Below are positions 61,111 to 64,000 of a stretch of DNA of 64,000 bases, piece by piece; within the stretch, counting starts at the first letter, position 1, and every line of letters starts with the position of its first letter. A program made the position numbers and the translations under genes. The notes under the pieces are model-generated. The model was not told the DNA's origin and did no database searches. It worked only from the letters and a program-made list of their open reading frames with translations. The DNA comes from JAAZIN01 sp964464625 (GTDB lineage Bacteria > Bacillota > Dethiobacteria > DTU022), in assembly GCA_964464625.1 (NCBI GenBank), contig CAYXKD010000005.1, positions 1-64,000 on the forward strand, written 5' to 3'.

Positions 61111-64000
61111 TTTTCGCACCCGGGGACCAGGTATTTATCCTTGTAAGTCGTAGCAATTGATGCAACCGATGAATAAAAGTAAATAATATCTTGCAGTGAT
61201 TCGCGTTTATCCAATGGCGCCCTATTGTACCTTTCCCTTGCTTCTTCAAGGTAGGAGGAATATTGATCAATAATCGTTATGGTACGTTCAAGGGTTTCAG
61301 TCTTTTCCTGGCCGCCGGGGTTTCTTCCAATTCGTTTCAACAGCTCCGAGCGTATTTGCTCTATCTCATTTCTGCGCTGATCATCAAGATACACACCAAA
61401 TTCCCTGTAGGCCTCGTACTCGGGAAACGGCCTGTCCAGCGTGGTATCAAATAACGCATTGATAATGGCGGAATCTGGTGCGCGTTTGATTACAATTTCG
61501 AACCCCTGTTTTGCAATCAGGCCGCAAAGAGCGGCATAAGCGAAGTACTTCGGATCCTCTATCTTTTTTACCAAATCCTCAATTTTTATAAGCAAGCCGG
61601 CCTGCTCACAAATCTTTGTACTGATTCGAGGCAATCTCAACACAGATTCTCTGACGTTTCTTACAAGATTTTTACCATCTGCATCTCTTTGGCCCATAGA
61701 GGGCAGATCTACCGGTTTACCGCTCCATAGTGTTTCACGAACTTCCTGAAGCTGTTCAAGGCGCTCATCGATTGATCCTTTCAGATCCGTACGAAGATCT
61801 TCCACCTTCTTTACATCGGCGATTCGCAGGGTATATTTCGTGGGAGCATCATAATTATCGGGAACAATAACGTGGCCGTTTACGCAATAATCAAATGCCT
61901 TTCTTACCTTTTGATTGAATGAAGCCACCCGCGTATTTTCGTATACCGCCGGTGTCCAGGCGCTTTCCGGCAACGGGGAAGGAAACCGATCAAACCACCC
62001 GGGAAACAAATGGGACCCTTTACGTGTCAGGGTATTATGCATCGAGCGTTCATACTCATTTTCAGCAGTTTCTATTTTCGAATAGGCGTAAAGGGGGATC
62101 CCCGAGACAACTTTGATATAATAAACTCTGGTCCGTTCTTTGCTGGCCTTGACAATTGCATTGCTACCCGCCAGGTAACTATTGGCGGCAGATTTAATGT
62201 TCAGGCAGTCATCGGGTACCGAAGCGATGGCAAATTCGTCAGTAGAAGTTCTACGATAGGCAGCCCGTATACTGAACATCGGAACGGAGCGGTCGCGTAA
62301 CCGCAAAAGTTGCCGATGCAGGTAATCATCCAGGGTCTCCGCACCGCTCAGTTTTGAGCGCATAATCTCTTCCATATTGATGTTCAACATGCTACCAAAC
62401 TGCTCACCGATAAACCTGGAGATAAAACCGGGAACATCCATATCTCCACTATCATTTTCATTGAGAGTTTCCAGGTCGTACCCAGTCCATTTGGGCAAAT
62501 TCTCGGCCAGGTTTTCCAAAAAATTTGTACAGGCACCCGCCAGCAATCTTTCACATTGCACACTGTTTTCCAACTCAAATTTCAACGGCCAGATCAACTT
62601 GATGTCATCGATCAGTCCTGCCCTTGTCGCTTCCCTTTGGGCAATCATAATATAATCTAGGTTCTGCCTGAATATATCGGGCAACACATCAATAACGTCT
62701 GCAAGTTTCGAGAAAATTTTATCGTGATAAACCCTGAATTTTTGACATAATTCGCGAATTACACGTGCCCGTTCTGCATAAGCCAATACCCCATTCTCAT
62801 TATCCATCCACTCTTGTAATGCGCTAATATAATCCTCAACAGCCCTTCTTCTCATGATAATTTTACCGTGACCAGCATTGTAGGACACTTGAAGGGCTTT
62901 CTCGAGTGTTGTTCGTCTACTGTCGCATTGGGCTGCCAGTTCACTACAATGGGCAGCAACACCCTCCAGGGTGGGGACGATACTCCATTTGCTTTCAGAC
63001 TTTAACAACGCTGCCAGGTATATCGGACCACGGTCCATTTTTTTGATTTTATCCTTGATGAAGTCAAGGAAAAACCCGTTTTGGATATTGACGAAATTTG
63101 CTGCGCCGGTGGTAACCGCTGTTTGATATTCACGGGCCATCCATCGTTCCACGTCATGGAAGGCAGCATTTCGTTTGTAGCTATTATTGCCACCGCCCCA
63201 GATCTGTCCGTACTGATAATTTACTAGGCCATCAATCGGCGATGCTGTTACTTTCTGGGTAAGGCTATTGTGAATCAGATTTTTGGGGATCAGCCTTAAT
63301 GAGTTCATATCCGTTTTGAAACTCTCTTCCGTTACACGCTGGGCGAATATTGGCGCCAGCCTTTCAAATAAGCGAACCGCAAACAAGGTGGATATCTCCT
63401 CATATGGTATTTCCAGTTTATGTGATCCGACTGCCAAATAACGATAACATGCTGGTATCGGTGCCTTTCCAGAAATTGATTGCAAGTAATTATCGATGTT
63501 ATCGTACATTTGCGACATTGAGCTGTTACCGGTTGCCTGTTCTCCTATTTCCCCGGCAATATAGGCAAACACGTTCTCCGCCATACTGCTGACAACCTTG
63601 TCATAAGTGAGCGGTCTGCCGTCCATGTCCTGTGCAGACAGCAAATGGCAGTAATCAAACGCTCTGCTCATGATGTTGTTCACGATGATGCTGTGGCCAT
63701 AGTTCTGTACAAACTTGTCATCCTGCTCATCTGAACCGGGGGCCATCCAGTAATCAAGCTCCTTTAAACAGGCAAACCCGTTCGCCCACAATCTGTCCGG
63801 TTGGCCGCCCTTAAGCAGGTTTACATCGGGTAAAACAATATACCCCAGTACACGCTTGTTCTTGACATCCAAATCTTCCAATACGCTTCGGAGAAGATAG
63901 GCCAGATCAATGAGAATACCGGATCCTGTACCCCCGGCAATGCCTGTAACAATGGCTATCATCACATTTTTAATACCATCATTAACCTGAACCAATTTTT
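61107..64000 (-). CDS. Tubulin-like GTPase (N-terminus beyond the window)
   Basis: The visible 962 residues start within the protein. Near the beginning AIVTGIAGGTGSGILIDLAY carries the tubulin/FtsZ GTP-binding signature GGTGSG, followed by an RVLGYIVLPDVN strand, as in bacterial Tubulin_2-type proteins. The remaining about 800 residues are mostly helical with no recognised domain. The missing N-terminal part should hold the first strand and about 60-100 residues. It is the first visible gene of the operon; the promoter is off the right edge. Whether it forms filaments is unknown. Confidence 0.8.
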   Translation of the reverse strand, partial: KLVQVNDGIKNVMIAIVTGIAGGTGSGILIDLAYLLRSVLEDLDVKNKRVLGYIVLPDVNLLKGGQPDRLWANGFACLKELDYWMAPGSDEQDDKFVQNYGHSIIVNNIMSRAFDYCHLLSAQDMDGRPLTYDKVVSSMAENVFAYIAGEIGEQATGNSSMSQMYDNIDNYLQSISGKAPIPACYRYLAVGSHKLEIPYEEISTLFAVRLFERLAPIFAQRVTEESFKTDMNSLRLIPKNLIHNSLTQKVTASPIDGLVNYQYGQIWGGGNNSYKRNAAFHDVERWMAREYQTAVTTGAANFVNIQNGFFLDFIKDKIKKMDRGPIYLAALLKSESKWSIVPTLEGVAAHCSELAAQCDSRRTTLEKALQVSYNAGHGKIIMRRRAVEDYISALQEWMDNENGVLAYAERARVIRELCQKFRVYHDKIFSKLADVIDVLPDIFRQNLDYIMIAQREATRAGLIDDIKLIWPLKFELENSVQCERLLAGACTNFLENLAENLPKWTGYDLETLNENDSGDMDVPGFISRFIGEQFGSMLNINMEEIMRSKLSGAETLDDYLHRQLLRLRDRSVPMFSIRAAYRRTSTDEFAIASVPDDCLNIKSAANSYLAGSNAIVKASKERTRVYYIKVVSGIPLYAYSKIETAENEYERSMHNTLTRKGSHLFPGWFDRFPSPLPESAWTPAVYENTRVASFNQKVRKAFDYCVNGHVIVPDNYDAPTKYTLRIADVKKVEDLRTDLKGSIDERLEQLQEVRETLWSGKPVDLPSMGQRDADGKNLVRNVRESVLRLPRISTKICEQAGLLIKIEDLVKKIEDPKYFAYAALCGLIAKQGFEIVIKRAPDSAIINALFDTTLDRPFPEYEAYREFGVYLDDQRRNEIEQIRSELLKRIGRNPGGQEKTETLERTITIIDQYSSYLEEARERYNRAPLDKRESLQDIIYFYSSVASIATTYKDKYLVPGCEK

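Overview
The window looks like chromosomal DNA of a Gram-positive, probably anaerobic Bacillota (Clostridia-like). The clues are an LPXTG-anchored surface protein beside a sortase, YtrA-type GntR/ABC operons, sigma-A-like TTGACA/TATAAT promoters, frequent TTG/GTG starts with strong AGGAGG ribosome sites, and a PASTA kinase. Species cannot be named from the sequence. No rRNA, tRNA or CRISPR array was seen. Much of the left two thirds is accessory DNA littered with broken genes.

Layout. 0.2-6.8 kb: cell surface genes (NodB deacetylase, class C-like sortase, divergent 1.4-kilo-residue LPKTG adhesin) with an AlkD remnant beside the sortase. 6.9-9.5 kb: metal P-type ATPase under a MarR repressor with a clear promoter and palindromic operator. 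9.6-11 kb: YjbQ-family protein and a TIM-barrel epimerase-like protein. 11-16.5 kb: scrambled region with a SagB-type nitroreductase fused to a duplicated winged-helix piece, a frameshifted RhuM gene, an IS fragment, a DUF6884/GIY-YIG/winged-helix protein and a gamma-glutamylcyclotransferase-like protein. 16.8-30.7 kb: a dense minus-strand defence/DNA-processing island (DUF4258 plus YgiT/HTH pair, ImmA/IrrE peptidase, RadC, UvrD-AddB-like helicase-nuclease, type III Mod and Res, SPPY methyltransferase, NurA, HerA). 31-40.4 kb: esterase, two tandem YtrA-GntR/ABC operons, an ECF sigma factor with its anti-sigma partner, and a DUF3784-like membrane protein. 40.5-46 kb: AlpA-like HTH with a truncated helicase, metallophosphoesterase, SfsA, LytTR regulator with a membrane partner, truncated PIF1 helicase, MsrAB.

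46.3-64 kb: one minus-strand operon of at least ten genes entering from beyond the right edge. In transcription order: tubulin-like GTPase (partial), an unrecognised 611-residue protein, a beta-sandwich-like protein, a P-loop GTPase with split zinc knuckle, a GAP1-like membrane protein, a small membrane protein with 17-residue repeats, a VWA membrane protein, a PP2C phosphatase, a zinc-ribbon kinase with a solute-binding-protein-like ectodomain, and a zinc-ribbon predicted pseudokinase with nine PASTA repeats plus a Big_2 domain. Four-base ATGA overlaps link many of the genes. They together suggest a membrane-sensing phospho-relay coupled to a cytoplasmic tubulin/GTPase module. This is the strongest candidate for a little-described system in the window. 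The HerA-NurA-methyltransferase plus type III restriction plus helicase-nuclease island is the second.
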